Below are positions 41,680-50,500 of a stretch of DNA of 64,000 nucleotides, piece after piece. Below the pieces are notes generated by a model. The model did no database searches, was not told where the DNA came from, and saw only the letters and a program-made list of their open reading frames with translations. The position numbers and the translations under genes are program-made. The stretch spans positions 4,402,001 through 4,466,000 of the forward strand of contig OZ245789.1 in assembly GCA_965228045.1 (NCBI GenBank), given 5' to 3'. Numbering within the stretch: the stretch's first letter is position 1; every line of letters starts with the position of its first letter. Origin of the DNA: JANQEU01 sp965228045. Lineage in GTDB: Bacteria > Bacteroidota > Bacteroidia > Cytophagales > Cyclobacteriaceae.

Positions 41680-42285
41680 TCAGTTTTCTAATGAAGCGTT
41701 GACAGACTCTATGTAACTTAATACCTCATATTTTCCATCACCGGTTTGTGATGACGTCATGATCATATTAGGCAGCTCCTCCCAATACTTTGAAAGTACC
41801 TTCTTGTAGAGCGAAAGACTCTTTTGATTGGCATTTTTGCTTGATTTATCAGCTTTCGTAAGCAAAATGGCGAAAGGCACCCCCTGCTCCCCGAGTGTAT
41901 TTATAAATTCAATGTCTATTTTCTGAGGCTCATGACGACTGTCCACCAGCACAAAAACAGTGGCGAGGTTTTGTCTTTGAAAGATATATTCATCAATCAT
42001 GAGCTTCCAGGCGGCTTTTTCTTTTTTACTTACCTGGGCCCAGCCATATCCTGGCAGATCTACCAGGTACCATGAATTATCAATCAGAAAATGATTGATC
42101 AACTGGGTTTTTCCTGGCTTTGAAGAAATCTTGGCGAGCTTCTTTCGGCTGGTCAGCATATTGATCAATGATGACTTTCCTACATTGGATCGGCCTATGA
42201 AGGCGTATTCGGGCATATCCGGTTTAGGACATTCGGACAGCTTTGCGCTGCTCTTTACAAACTCGGAATTTAGGGAATGGGACAT
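41680..42285 (-). CDS. engB: Ribosome biogenesis GTP-binding protein EngB (YsxC)
   Basis: Small GTPase of 201 residues for 50S assembly. The G1 P-loop GRSNVGKSSL (residues 31-40), G3 DLPGYG (76-81) and G4 TKADK are intact, with the EngB-specific FIGRSNVGKSSLINMLTSRK start. It is divergent from ubiE (possible overlap of only a few bases with the longest ubiE frame). Confidence 0.95.
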   Translation of the reverse strand: MSHSLNSEFVKSSAKLSECPKPDMPEYAFIGRSNVGKSSLINMLTSRKKLAKISSKPGKTQLINHFLIDNSWYLVDLPGYGWAQVSKKEKAAWKLMIDEYIFQRQNLATVFVLVDSRHEPQKIDIEFINTLGEQGVPFAILLTKADKSSKNANQKSLSLYKKVLSKYWEELPNMIMTSSQTGDGKYEVLSYIESVNASLEN

Positions 42286-42345
42286 AGAATTATTATGGCA
42301 CTAAAAACAGATTCACGTGGTTATTGTCCTAATATTGCGGCAATT

Positions 42346-43068
42346 ATGGCGGTAGTTCCCTACAAAGATAAAGAAGCAGGTAAAAAGCAGCAGGTAGCTG
42401 AGATGTTTGACAACATAAGTGGAAAATACGATTTCCTGAACCACTTTCTTAGCCTGGGCATTGACATAATCTGGCGAAAACAAGCAATCAGTTTGCTAAA
42501 GCAAGACAATCCTTCTGAAATCCTTGACATCGCTACGGGAACCGGGGATTTTGCTATAACCGCACTCAGGTTAAACCCAGAAAAGGTTACCGGGATTGAT
42601 ATTTCTGAAGGAATGCTTGAGGTTGGTCGCAAAAAGCTAAGGGAAAAAGGACTGGATGATAAAATAGAACTACTATCCGGAGATTCCGAAGGTCTACCTT
42701 TCACCGATAATAAATTCGATGCTGTCATCGTTGCTTTTGGGGTACGTAATTTTGAGAACCTGGAAAAAGGTCTTAGGGATATGTGGCGCGTACTCAAGCC
42801 TGGTGGAAAAGTGGTTATACTTGAATTTTCCAAACCCACGCAATTCCCGGTTAAGCAGCTGTACCAATTTTATTTTCGTTGGATTTTGCCTAAAATTGGC
42901 CGGATTGTTTCCAGGGATAGCGCCGCTTACACCTACCTTCCGGATTCAGTGGGAGCATTTCCGGACGGAGACAACTTTTTAAGTATTTTAAGCAAAATCG
43001 GATTCCAAAATACCAAATGCAAAAAGCTTACCCTCGGTATAAGTTCAATCTACACTGGTATAAAGTAG
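42346..43068 (+). CDS. ubiE: Demethylmenaquinone methyltransferase (UbiE/MenG)
   Basis: SAM-dependent C-methyltransferase of 240 residues from ATG 42346 (MAVVPYKDKEAGKK); the ATG at 42277 lies inside engB. SAM motif LDIATGTGDFA, the UbiE motif AEMFDNISGKYDFLNHFLSL and FGVRNFENLEKGLRDMWRVL are characteristic. It makes menaquinone, the respiratory quinone of this group. It overlaps the following porT gene by 52 bp. Confidence 0.95.
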   Translation: MAVVPYKDKEAGKKQQVAEMFDNISGKYDFLNHFLSLGIDIIWRKQAISLLKQDNPSEILDIATGTGDFAITALRLNPEKVTGIDISEGMLEVGRKKLREKGLDDKIELLSGDSEGLPFTDNKFDAVIVAFGVRNFENLEKGLRDMWRVLKPGGKVVILEFSKPTQFPVKQLYQFYFRWILPKIGRIVSRDSAAYTYLPDSVGAFPDGDNFLSILSKIGFQNTKCKKLTLGISSIYTGIK

Positions 43069-43796
43069 GCCTTCTTTGCCTTGGTTTTTTCATCATTACA
43101 CAAGATGTATCCGGTCAGCAGAAGAGGGTGCATCACCTCCTGGATTATGACAGTCAATTGATCCATTATGGTTTTTTGATGGGCGTACATACCTCCAAAT
43201 ACCGTCCCAGGTTCAATGATAATTTCACATCCCCTTCGCAGGACAGCGTCCAAAATGTGATTCCCGGAAACAATGGTGGTTTCAAACTGGGCTTTGTGGT
43301 GAACTTCTACGTTTTTCAATACTTGAATTTCAGGATCTTACCCACTGTCGCCTTTTATGAATTTGATCTGAATTATCACTATTCTGACGGTCAGCCCGTG
43401 CTCAGGGAATTGAAGGATGCCACGATGATGGAACTACCCCTTATTCTGAAGTATAAGTCTGTGAGAAGAGGGAATAGCGCCATGTACCTGGTAGGAGGCA
43501 TCAATCCTTCATTGGAAGCATCCGGTAGAGGTGATGAAGGCGGCACCAGGGAAAAGCTTGAACTTAAAAATGCCAATCTTGCACTCGAACTTGGAGCTGG
43601 ATTTGATATTTACTTTCCTTTATTCAAGTTTTCGCCGGAAATCAGGTATTCATTTGGGGTCCGAAACATGCTGGAAGAAGAGCGGAATCAATTTAGCGCG
43701 AACTTTTCCAGTTTGAGGACACATAATTTCACAGTATTCATCAGTTTTGAGGGTAGTCCGAATTACTTCAAAAAGAAGCGGAAGAGAAATCCATAG
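43017..43796 (+). CDS. porT: PorT family outer-membrane protein (type IX secretion)
   Basis: Protein of 259 residues with a signal peptide (VGLLCLGFFIITQDVSG) after a basic N-terminal extension, then beta strands (FRILPTVAFYEFDLNYHY, MELPLILKYKSVRRGNSA) of an outer-membrane barrel. The ubiE-PorT order and the sequence pattern match the PorT/SprT component of the type IX secretion system. The start is uncertain, as the reading frame overlaps ubiE by 52 bp; translational coupling is likely. Confidence 0.8.
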   Translation: MQKAYPRYKFNLHWYKVGLLCLGFFIITQDVSGQQKRVHHLLDYDSQLIHYGFLMGVHTSKYRPRFNDNFTSPSQDSVQNVIPGNNGGFKLGFVVNFYVFQYLNFRILPTVAFYEFDLNYHYSDGQPVLRELKDATMMELPLILKYKSVRRGNSAMYLVGGINPSLEASGRGDEGGTREKLELKNANLALELGAGFDIYFPLFKFSPEIRYSFGVRNMLEEERNQFSANFSSLRTHNFTVFISFEGSPNYFKKKRKRNP

Positions 43797-43817
43797 AATC
43801 CAAACCCTTAATCCAAA

Positions 43818-44570
43818 ATGAAAATCATTGCGCTGATCACAGGGGCCACTAGCGGCATTGGGCTGGCGACAGCCAGGACCCTGGCAAATGACTATGAACT
43901 AATACTGTGTGGCAGAAGATCCGATAGACTTGAGGAACTCCGGGATGAACTGAAGTCGAAAACCGAAGTCATCACTCTTCAGTTCGATGTCAGGAACAAG
44001 AGTGAGGTTTTTGAAGTCATTAATTCCTTGCCTGAACATTGGAAAGAAATTGATTTACTGGTCAACAATGCGGGAAACGCTCATGGGCTAAGCCCTATTC
44101 AGGATGGTGACATAGATGACTGGGAAGCCATGCTGGACATCAATGTAAAGGGTCTGCTATATGTCACCAAAGCAGTGATCGACGGGATGATCTCACGTAA
44201 AAACGGTCATATTGTCAACATTGGCTCTCTCGCCGGATTGGATGTATATCCAAAAGGAAATGTTTACAATGCCTCCAAGTTTGCGGTGGATGCGCTTTCG
44301 AAAGCCATGCGAATAGATCTAAACGAATTTGGCGTAAAAGTGTCTGAGGTAAAGCCTGGGCTGGTAGAAACCGAATTTTCGGAAGTGCGGTTTAAGGGCG
44401 ATAAGGAAAAAGCAAAAAAGGTATATGAAGGATTCAGTCCGCTGGTAGCTCAGGATGTGGCCGACGTGATCCATTTCGTGGTCACACGACCGAAACACGT
44501 TAACATTGCTGACCTGTTGCTTTTACCCACCGCTCAGGCCACTTCAACAATCATTAACAAGAAACTCTAA
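43818..44570 (+). CDS. SDR family NADP-dependent oxidoreductase (YdfG-like)
   Basis: Short-chain dehydrogenase of 250 residues. The dinucleotide motif TGATSGIG (8-15), NNAGNAHGL, and the catalytic S137, Y150 and K154 (IGSLAG, YNASKFA) are all present. The closest pattern is YdfG, an NADP-dependent 3-hydroxy-acid dehydrogenase. The physiological substrate is unknown. Confidence 0.92.
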   Translation: MKIIALITGATSGIGLATARTLANDYELILCGRRSDRLEELRDELKSKTEVITLQFDVRNKSEVFEVINSLPEHWKEIDLLVNNAGNAHGLSPIQDGDIDDWEAMLDINVKGLLYVTKAVIDGMISRKNGHIVNIGSLAGLDVYPKGNVYNASKFAVDALSKAMRIDLNEFGVKVSEVKPGLVETEFSEVRFKGDKEKAKKVYEGFSPLVAQDVADVIHFVVTRPKHVNIADLLLLPTAQATSTIINKKL

Positions 44571-44584
44571 CCCCAAGTCTACAG

Positions 44585-45913
44585 ATGCGAAACATCCTCG
44601 TCCTTGGTGCTGGCAGGTCCAGTACTTCACTGATAAAATATCTAAACGACCATGCAGCCACTGAAAACTGGCAGGTGACCATTTGCGAAAAAATACCTGC
44701 CCTGGCCAGATCAAAATTTCCGGAGACTAAAGTCATAGAATTTGACATAAACGACCGCGAAAAGTCCATTGGCATCATCCAAAATGCCGATCTGGTCATC
44801 AGTATGCTACCGGCGACCCTGCACTTTAAAGTAGCGGAAATATGTGCTTTAGAGGGTATTCATCTTCTGACGGCTAGTTATCTAAAAGATGACATTAAAT
44901 CTTTGAATGAAGATTTTAAATCCAAAGGAGCCATCTGCCTAATGGAAACCGGACTGGATCCCGGACTGGATCACATGTCTGCCATGAAGGTGCTGGATAG
45001 AATCAAAAACAGTGATGCAGAGCTAACTGGCTTTGAAACTTTTACAGGAGGTCTGCTGGCCGAAAACAAAGAAAAAGACAATCCATGGCATTATAAATTC
45101 ACATGGAATCCTCGGAATGTGGTAATGGCGGGCTCCGGTTATGTCAAATTTATCCAGGAAGGCAGGTTCAAGTACATCCCTTATCATCAACTATTTCGAA
45201 GGACCGAGATCATTCATATTCCCGGTTATGGTCACTTTGAAGGTTACGCCAATCGCGATTCTCTGATCTACCTCGACTTATACGACCTGAAGGGAATACA
45301 GACCCTCTTTCGTGGCACACTGAGACGGCCTGGTTTCTGCAGAGCCTGGAATATTTTCGTAATGCTGGGTGCAACGGATGATGGCTATGAGATGGAAGAC
45401 GTATCCAATATGACGCACCGTCAATTTCTCAATTCATTTCTGCGGTATAATCCCCACGATTCCGTGGAATTGAAATTAGCACACTATCTGAACCTGGGAT
45501 TAGAATCCGAAGAAATGTATAAGCTGCAATGGCTGGGGATGTTTGATGAGGAGCCAATAGGACTTGACCGGGGCACACCTGCCCAGATATTGGAACATAT
45601 CCTCAACAAGAAATGGAAACTTGACCCAACTGATCGTGATATGATTGTGATGTGGCACAAGTTTGATTTTATCCAGGACGGCAGACCCAAGCAGATACAA
45701 AGTCACATGGTAGTAGAAGGAGAGAATGATGTAGATACCGGAATGTCAAAGACGGTCGGGTTACCACTTGCTATTGCCGCGAAGTTGATTTTGAATGGGG
45801 AGATTAAGAAACCGGGCGTCCATACACCTACGAAAAAGGATCTTTACGAACCGATCTTAAACGGTCTCGGAGATGCTGGTTTTGAGTTTGTGGAGCGCGA
45901 GACGATGTCGTAG
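44585..45913 (+). CDS. Saccharopine dehydrogenase family protein
   Basis: Protein of 442 residues with an NAD(P) Rossmann start VLGAGRSSTSLIKYL, DADLVISMLPATLHFKVAE-type block, METGLDPGLDHMSAMK (the active-region helix) and a C-terminal catalytic domain. Such enzymes make or break a secondary amine between lysine or aspartate semialdehyde-like substrates and 2-oxoglutarate or amino acids. A lysine or carboxynorspermidine route is possible. It is 15 bp after the SDR gene. Confidence 0.85.
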   Translation: MRNILVLGAGRSSTSLIKYLNDHAATENWQVTICEKIPALARSKFPETKVIEFDINDREKSIGIIQNADLVISMLPATLHFKVAEICALEGIHLLTASYLKDDIKSLNEDFKSKGAICLMETGLDPGLDHMSAMKVLDRIKNSDAELTGFETFTGGLLAENKEKDNPWHYKFTWNPRNVVMAGSGYVKFIQEGRFKYIPYHQLFRRTEIIHIPGYGHFEGYANRDSLIYLDLYDLKGIQTLFRGTLRRPGFCRAWNIFVMLGATDDGYEMEDVSNMTHRQFLNSFLRYNPHDSVELKLAHYLNLGLESEEMYKLQWLGMFDEEPIGLDRGTPAQILEHILNKKWKLDPTDRDMIVMWHKFDFIQDGRPKQIQSHMVVEGENDVDTGMSKTVGLPLAIAAKLILNGEIKKPGVHTPTKKDLYEPILNGLGDAGFEFVERETMS

Positions 45914-45919
45914 TATTTG

Positions 45920-46021
45920 TTTCACGCGAAGGCGTAAGATGAATTGGTTTGGTTTTCACGCGGAGGCGCAAAGGCGCAAAGATGAATTGGCTTGGGTTTC
46001 ACGCCAAGGCGAGAGCCAGGA
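45920..46021. repeat. Three degenerate TTTCACGC repeat copies
   Basis: Tandem degenerate units beginning TTTCACGCGAAGGCG (45920), TTTCACGCGGAGGCG (45954) and TTTCACGCCAAGGCG (45997); the first two share AAGATGAATTGG. They lie in the 198-bp spacer between the dehydrogenase and higA. No transposase is present. Similar TTTCACGCAAAGGCGC elements are scattered in Bacteroidota genomes (my recollection). Confidence 0.6.
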
Positions 46022-46111
46022 CTAAGTTGTACAGGATCCCTGGATGTTCAAATGGCCAGACAGAGTCACCTTGAGCTATTAATAGAACTTTTAGATCCCA
46101 TTAGCTACTTT

Positions 46112-46468
46112 TCAATACTCAGCCATCAAAGACTCATATGGGATTTTCATCTTCTCATGAAGGTCCCTTATCATCTTAAGCGAAAGCTTTCTTTTCCTAT
46201 TTAGTATTTCTGACACTCTGCTTTTGTAACCCAATACTTTCGCAAGATCTTTGTTACTCATGTCCATTTGTTCCATCCTGAACTTGATGGCCTCCACAGG
46301 ATCCGGTATATCAATAGGAAAATTTTGATCTTCAAATTTCTCGATCAACACTGATAATATCTCAGCCTCATCGCCCTCAACTGTATCAGGCGCTGCATGA
46401 AAAATTTTTTCCAGCCTGCTCAAAGCAGATTGGTAATCATCCTCGGTTTTAATTGCTTTTACTTCCAT
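46112..46468 (-). CDS. higA: HigA-type antitoxin (helix-turn-helix)
   Basis: Protein of 118 residues with an XRE helix-turn-helix near residues 74-100 (MSNKDLAKVLGYKSRVSEIL) and an N-terminal acidic dimerisation region. It follows the toxin gene by 3 bp, the reversed order characteristic of higBA systems, and should repress the operon and neutralise HigB. Confidence 0.9.
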   Translation of the reverse strand: MEVKAIKTEDDYQSALSRLEKIFHAAPDTVEGDEAEILSVLIEKFEDQNFPIDIPDPVEAIKFRMEQMDMSNKDLAKVLGYKSRVSEILNRKRKLSLKMIRDLHEKMKIPYESLMAEY

Positions 46469-46471
46469 CCT

Positions 46472-46765
46472 TCAAATTGAATTTGCGTCTATTTTGTCAT
46501 ATTCGGAATGTGTTCCAATGAAGCGAATAAAGATCCAATGTCTCTCATAGTTGATATCTACCACGAGCCTATACTTGTTACCACAAATATTGAACACTAC
46601 CCGACCTGCTTTCAGGATACTTGCCCTGATGTATTCCTGTTTGATTTCCATAGGACTTGACCATAGAGCATTAGAAGCCTCTTTATACCATGTTTTTAGT
46701 GGTTGCTCCGAATCATTATACTTTTCCCAAAAGTCGCGTAAAATTTTCTTCGAAATTATCCTCAC
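46472..46765 (-). CDS. higB: HigB-type ribosome-dependent mRNA endonuclease toxin
   Basis: Toxin of 97 residues of the RelE superfamily. The block ASNALWSSPMEIKQEYIRAS is followed by VVFNICGNKYRLVVDINYER and HWIFIRFIGTHSEYDKID, the HigB pattern, including the conserved histidine and glycine-threonine-H. The start is GTG 46765; the ATG at 46767 is out of frame. It is the first gene of the pair. Confidence 0.9.
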   Translation of the reverse strand: MRIISKKILRDFWEKYNDSEQPLKTWYKEASNALWSSPMEIKQEYIRASILKAGRVVFNICGNKYRLVVDINYERHWIFIRFIGTHSEYDKIDANSI

Positions 46766-46780
46766 ATAGCTGGTAATATT

Positions 46781-46801
46781 GAACGAAATTAATAAATGTT
46801 C
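46781..46801. promoter_or_regulatory. Possible HigBA operator
   Basis: An imperfect inverted repeat, GAAC...GTTC with an AT-rich centre (ATTAAT), lies 16 bp upstream of the higB start. This is a weak operator candidate for HigA; only the outer four bases and the centre pair. Confidence 0.25.
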
Positions 46802-46938
46802 CCAAATTGGTAACTATAATTCAAAATTTCAATCAGGTTTGTGTTCAATGAGGAGGTGGAAGGGCTATTAGATTAAGGTTAGTAGGCGTTTCTAATGGCT
46901 TTGTGCTTAACTTGATAGGGTAATCCACCCATCCTCTC

Positions 46939-47859
46939 ATGCTTGATTCCAAAAAACTGCTGTCAGAGCTTCGCCAGGAACTCGATGAAGCTGAAAAAAC
47001 CCGCCTTAACCATTACGGTAAAGTACGTCCTTTCAAAATCGGTTTTAACCTGGGGATGCTAACATGTTTAGGTCTGGTGACCTATTCCCTCCTGGATATC
47101 GATGAAAGAAGCGGAGCAATGGGCTATGCCGGGGCCATCTTCATGATCTGTCTGATTGTGTACGAAATCAAGCGCTCGTATGAATACGGTCAGTTCAAAG
47201 ATCATTTTCAGCGAAACGTGGTTTCGAAGATAATTACTAAAATAGGTCCGGAATTTTCTTACGATCCTCGGGGAGGTTTCCCGGAGAACAGGATTGAGGA
47301 CTGTAAACTGTTTTTATCCTTCAATAGTTATTTGACGGAGGATATGGTATCCGGTAAGATTGGGACTCGATCAATTGGTTTTTCGGAAATAAAACTGGTA
47401 AATCGATCTGGCAGTGACAGCTCAAAGAATAGCACGGTATTTAGTGGCATTTATGCCGAAATCAAGCTTTCCGGCAAAATTGAGGCTTCTTGCTGGCTAT
47501 TGCCAAAAAAGAAAACCTTTAGCAAATCTGAGGGAGTATCACGGGTAAAGCTTGATGAAAGTGAACATAAACTATTGGGAAAGTATACCCTGTATTCAAC
47601 TGACGAGACATTTGCTAAAAAATTATTCAATTCAACAGTCCTTGAAAAGATCATGTCTGTGAACAAGGATTTACGCTCACGGAAGGTCATCTGGGGAAAT
47701 CTTCGGATCGCGTTTATAGGTGATACCATCCGCCTTGGGTTCAGTATTCGCAGAAAATTCATGGAACCGGAATTATTTATGCCAATTAATACCGAGGCCT
47801 TCTTAAAGAAAGAGTTGGCGTTATTAACAGATTGTATGAGGCTGGCTGATATAGTGTAA
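46939..47859 (+). CDS. DUF3137-like membrane protein
   Basis: Protein of 306 residues. Two N-terminal helices (IGFNLGMLTCLGLVTYSLLD, MGYAGAIFMICLIVYEI) precede a conserved soluble part ending in LYSTDETFAKKLFNSTVLEK and RIAFIGDTIRLGFSI, the layout of the DUF3137 (galanin-like) family, of unknown function. It stands alone between repeat-containing spacers and converges on rnhA. Confidence 0.65.
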   Translation: MLDSKKLLSELRQELDEAEKTRLNHYGKVRPFKIGFNLGMLTCLGLVTYSLLDIDERSGAMGYAGAIFMICLIVYEIKRSYEYGQFKDHFQRNVVSKIITKIGPEFSYDPRGGFPENRIEDCKLFLSFNSYLTEDMVSGKIGTRSIGFSEIKLVNRSGSDSSKNSTVFSGIYAEIKLSGKIEASCWLLPKKKTFSKSEGVSRVKLDESEHKLLGKYTLYSTDETFAKKLFNSTVLEKIMSVNKDLRSRKVIWGNLRIAFIGDTIRLGFSIRRKFMEPELFMPINTEAFLKKELALLTDCMRLADIV

Positions 47860-47906
47860 ATGGTGTTTCATAGATAAGGTGCAAAAGCTATTAGGTAGAT
47901 GATATA

Positions 47907-48020
47907 GGTTTACACGAAGGCGCCAAGAGGGTTTCAAGCAAATACACCACGACGCGACGGTGATTAGCCTATTAAATAATAGGACAAGGAAAAAAGCTTT
48001 GCGCCTTTACGTGAAACCCC
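47907..48020. repeat. Inverted TTTCACGC repeat copies and hairpin between convergent genes
   Basis: A copy GGTTTACACGAAGGCGCC (from 47907) and an inverted copy (reverse complement GGGTTTCACGTAAAGGCGC, near 47997-48018) flank a hairpin CCTATT-AAAT-AATAGG (47968-47983). The arms can pair, so the spacer may fold and separate DUF3137 and rnhA transcripts. Confidence 0.55.
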
Positions 48021-48476
48021 TCAGGTGTTCAACTCCTCAAACACCTCATCTCTAAGCAAATTATCTCCCTCCGCTGCATTCACAGCCAATTCATCGCAGC
48101 GCTCATTTTCCGGATGACCGGCATGACCTTTGATCCAATGAAATTTTACCTGGTGCTTATAGTAAGACTTTAGAAATCGCTCCCAGAGATCTGAGTTCTT
48201 TTTCCCTTTAAATCCTTTGGCCACCCAATTGCGCAGCCACCCCTTTTCAACAGCATCTACTACGTACTTGGAATCGGAAACGACCTTCACCTCCCATCCA
48301 TCTTTTTTAATGGACTCCAGTCCTGCGATCACGGCCATCAATTCCATCCTGTTATTGGTGGTCAACCGGTATCCTGCTGATATCTCCTTTCGCTTTCCTT
48401 TGTAATCCATCACCACGCCAAAACCACCTGGTCCGGGGTTTCCTTTTGCTGCACCGTCCGTGTATATCGTGATCAT
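48021..48476 (-). CDS. rnhA: Ribonuclease HI
   Basis: Endonuclease of 151 residues cleaving RNA in RNA-DNA hybrids. The D-E-D-D active site is intact (D7 in IYTDGAAKG, E45 in NRMELMAVI, D68 in VSDSKYV, D128 in CDELAV). It shares one base with the marC stop, so the two are co-transcribed. Confidence 0.95.
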   Translation of the reverse strand: MITIYTDGAAKGNPGPGGFGVVMDYKGKRKEISAGYRLTTNNRMELMAVIAGLESIKKDGWEVKVVSDSKYVVDAVEKGWLRNWVAKGFKGKKNSDLWERFLKSYYKHQVKFHWIKGHAGHPENERCDELAVNAAEGDNLLRDEVFEELNT

Positions 48477-49045
48477 CAGAGAAACCAGTTATTCTTAAAA
48501 ATCTTAATAGCTATGGATAGCAATATAATTCCAAATACTTTTCGCAAAACCTGAAAGCCTCCCGGACCTAGTTTCCGCTCAAGCCAGGAAGAGCTTTTGA
48601 GCACGGCATAGACAAATACCAGATTGAGGACGATCCCCACAAGAATGTTGAGATTGGAGTATTCCACCTTGACGGAAATAATCGTAGTGAGTGTTCCTGC
48701 TCCGGCAATCAATGGAAAAGCAAGCGGAACGATGGAAGATGAATCTTTATCTCCGGGATCGTCATTAAAGAATTGCAGTCCCAAAACCATTTCCATTCCA
48801 ATGATGAACATGATCAATGCCCCTGCTACGGCAAAAGAGCTGATATCCACACCAAATAGCTTTAAAATACTCTCACCACCAAAGAGAAATGCGATCATGA
48901 TCAGTCCGGAGATCACGGTAGCCTTGGCAGACTGAACATGTCCGAACTTCTTTCGTAAATCAATAATGATCGGAATGCTCCCAAGTATGTCGATTACGGA
49001 AAAAAGGATCAGTGTTACGGAAAATATCTCTTTGAAGTTTAACAT
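48476..49045 (-). CDS. MarC family integral membrane protein
   Basis: Multi-pass inner-membrane protein of 189 residues from ATG 49045. The start LNFKEIFSVTLILFSVIDIL and GSIPIIIDLRKKFG, plus FPLIAGAGTLTTIISVKVEY, are diagnostic of the MarC/NAAT family. Function is debated; it is not a confirmed multidrug pump. Confidence 0.9.
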   Translation of the reverse strand: MLNFKEIFSVTLILFSVIDILGSIPIIIDLRKKFGHVQSAKATVISGLIMIAFLFGGESILKLFGVDISSFAVAGALIMFIIGMEMVLGLQFFNDDPGDKDSSSIVPLAFPLIAGAGTLTTIISVKVEYSNLNILVGIVLNLVFVYAVLKSSSWLERKLGPGGFQVLRKVFGIILLSIAIKIFKNNWFL

Positions 49046-49137
49046 TAGCTTTACCAAAATGAAACGCAAAGCTAGGAATACACTAGCCGGTTTTTGAAAT
49101 AAAATGGTTCATTTTGCAGCACCTATTGAAAGTCGTC

Positions 49138-50448
49138 ATGAAATATCTGTTATCTGCCCTCTTACTTATCGGAATTTTTATCGCGCAAAGCCAGCCAGGC
49201 TGGAACTGGCCTGAAGACCCGGATCTTAAGAGTGAGGCTCAGTCAAAAGAAGCTTTTTACAAAGTATCACTGAAACTGGAGAACTGGGATGATGCCCTGG
49301 GTTCGCTAAACTGGCTATATAAAAACAACCCTGAGCTGAACAAGGCCATCTACGTGGATGGGGTGAAGGTGCTTGAAAGCATAATAGAAACGGATATTTT
49401 GAAAGAAAGACAAAGTGCTCTTGAAGATTCAATTCTCTGGATGTACGACCAGAGGATCGAGTATTTTGATGAGGATACTGATGCCGAGGTGATGGATCGA
49501 AAAGCCTACACAGCCTTCAGAATGTTTTACAAAAGACAGGCAAAATATCCTCTTCTTGCCGACTTGTATGAAGAAGCTTTTGCGTTGAACGGATCCAATA
49601 TCTCTACCTTCAACCTGGCGCCATACATGACGCTGGCTAAATATTACAACCAATCCAATCCTGAAGAAATGCCCGCGGAAAGGGTACTGGATATTCATTC
49701 TACCATTTCGGATGCGATCAGCGGGATGGAAGGCAAGGTACCAGCAGATAAACTCAAAAACGAACAGGACAAAGTGGACGCATTGCTCAGTTCAATGGAC
49801 AATATCCTAAACTGTGACTTCATAGCGTCGCAATTGGTGCCAAAACTTGAGAAAGATCCGAATGATCTGAATACTGCAAAAAAGATCTTCACCTACTCGC
49901 TTAGAGCAAAATGCAGTGACCAACCCTATTTTACAAAAGCCGGCGAAGTGGTTTTTGCTGATAAACCGGATTTTAGGTTGGCAAGTGCTTTGGCATCCAG
50001 GTACCTGGCCATGGATCAGAATGACAAAGCGATTTCCTATTATAATAAAAGCGTTGAGCTTGCGGGAGACGATGAACAGAAATATGAAGGTTATATCTCA
50101 CTCGCCTCTGCCTATTCTAAACTGGGCAACAAGGTAAAATCCCGCGAAATGGCTCGAAATGCACTCCAGATAAAACCGAACGATTCACGAGCTTTCAACA
50201 TCATTGGCAATTTGTATTTCGGGTCTTTTGAGGATTGTAAGGGCGGAGAAAGTAAGGTTCTGGACAGAGCTGTTTTTATTGCCGCTTACACCATGTACGA
50301 GAAGGCAGGCAATACCGAACAGATGGCTGCCACCAAAGAACAGTTTCCTTCCATTGAAGAAATATTCAATGAAAACTACAAAGAAGGAGACATAGTTAAA
50401 TTGGGATGCTGGATAAATGAAAATGTTGCGCTCCAACGGAGGGACTAA
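49138..50448 (+). CDS. Exported tetratricopeptide repeat protein
   Basis: Protein of 436 residues from ATG 49138 (signal peptide MKYLLSALLLIGIFIAQS). TPR-like helices occur near the C terminus (LASRYLAMDQNDKAISYYNK, YISLASAYSKLGNKVKSREM, ALQIKPNDSRAFNIIGNLYF), with a helical N-terminal half. Likely a periplasmic or outer-membrane-associated scaffold. No catalytic motif. It is followed 52 bp later by the histidine kinase gene. Confidence 0.8.
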   Translation: MKYLLSALLLIGIFIAQSQPGWNWPEDPDLKSEAQSKEAFYKVSLKLENWDDALGSLNWLYKNNPELNKAIYVDGVKVLESIIETDILKERQSALEDSILWMYDQRIEYFDEDTDAEVMDRKAYTAFRMFYKRQAKYPLLADLYEEAFALNGSNISTFNLAPYMTLAKYYNQSNPEEMPAERVLDIHSTISDAISGMEGKVPADKLKNEQDKVDALLSSMDNILNCDFIASQLVPKLEKDPNDLNTAKKIFTYSLRAKCSDQPYFTKAGEVVFADKPDFRLASALASRYLAMDQNDKAISYYNKSVELAGDDEQKYEGYISLASAYSKLGNKVKSREMARNALQIKPNDSRAFNIIGNLYFGSFEDCKGGESKVLDRAVFIAAYTMYEKAGNTEQMAATKEQFPSIEEIFNENYKEGDIVKLGCWINENVALQRRD

Positions 50449-50500
50449 TTGAATTCCGCCAGTAATTTCCCAATGTTGTCGGGGCGATCTAACTTGGAGC

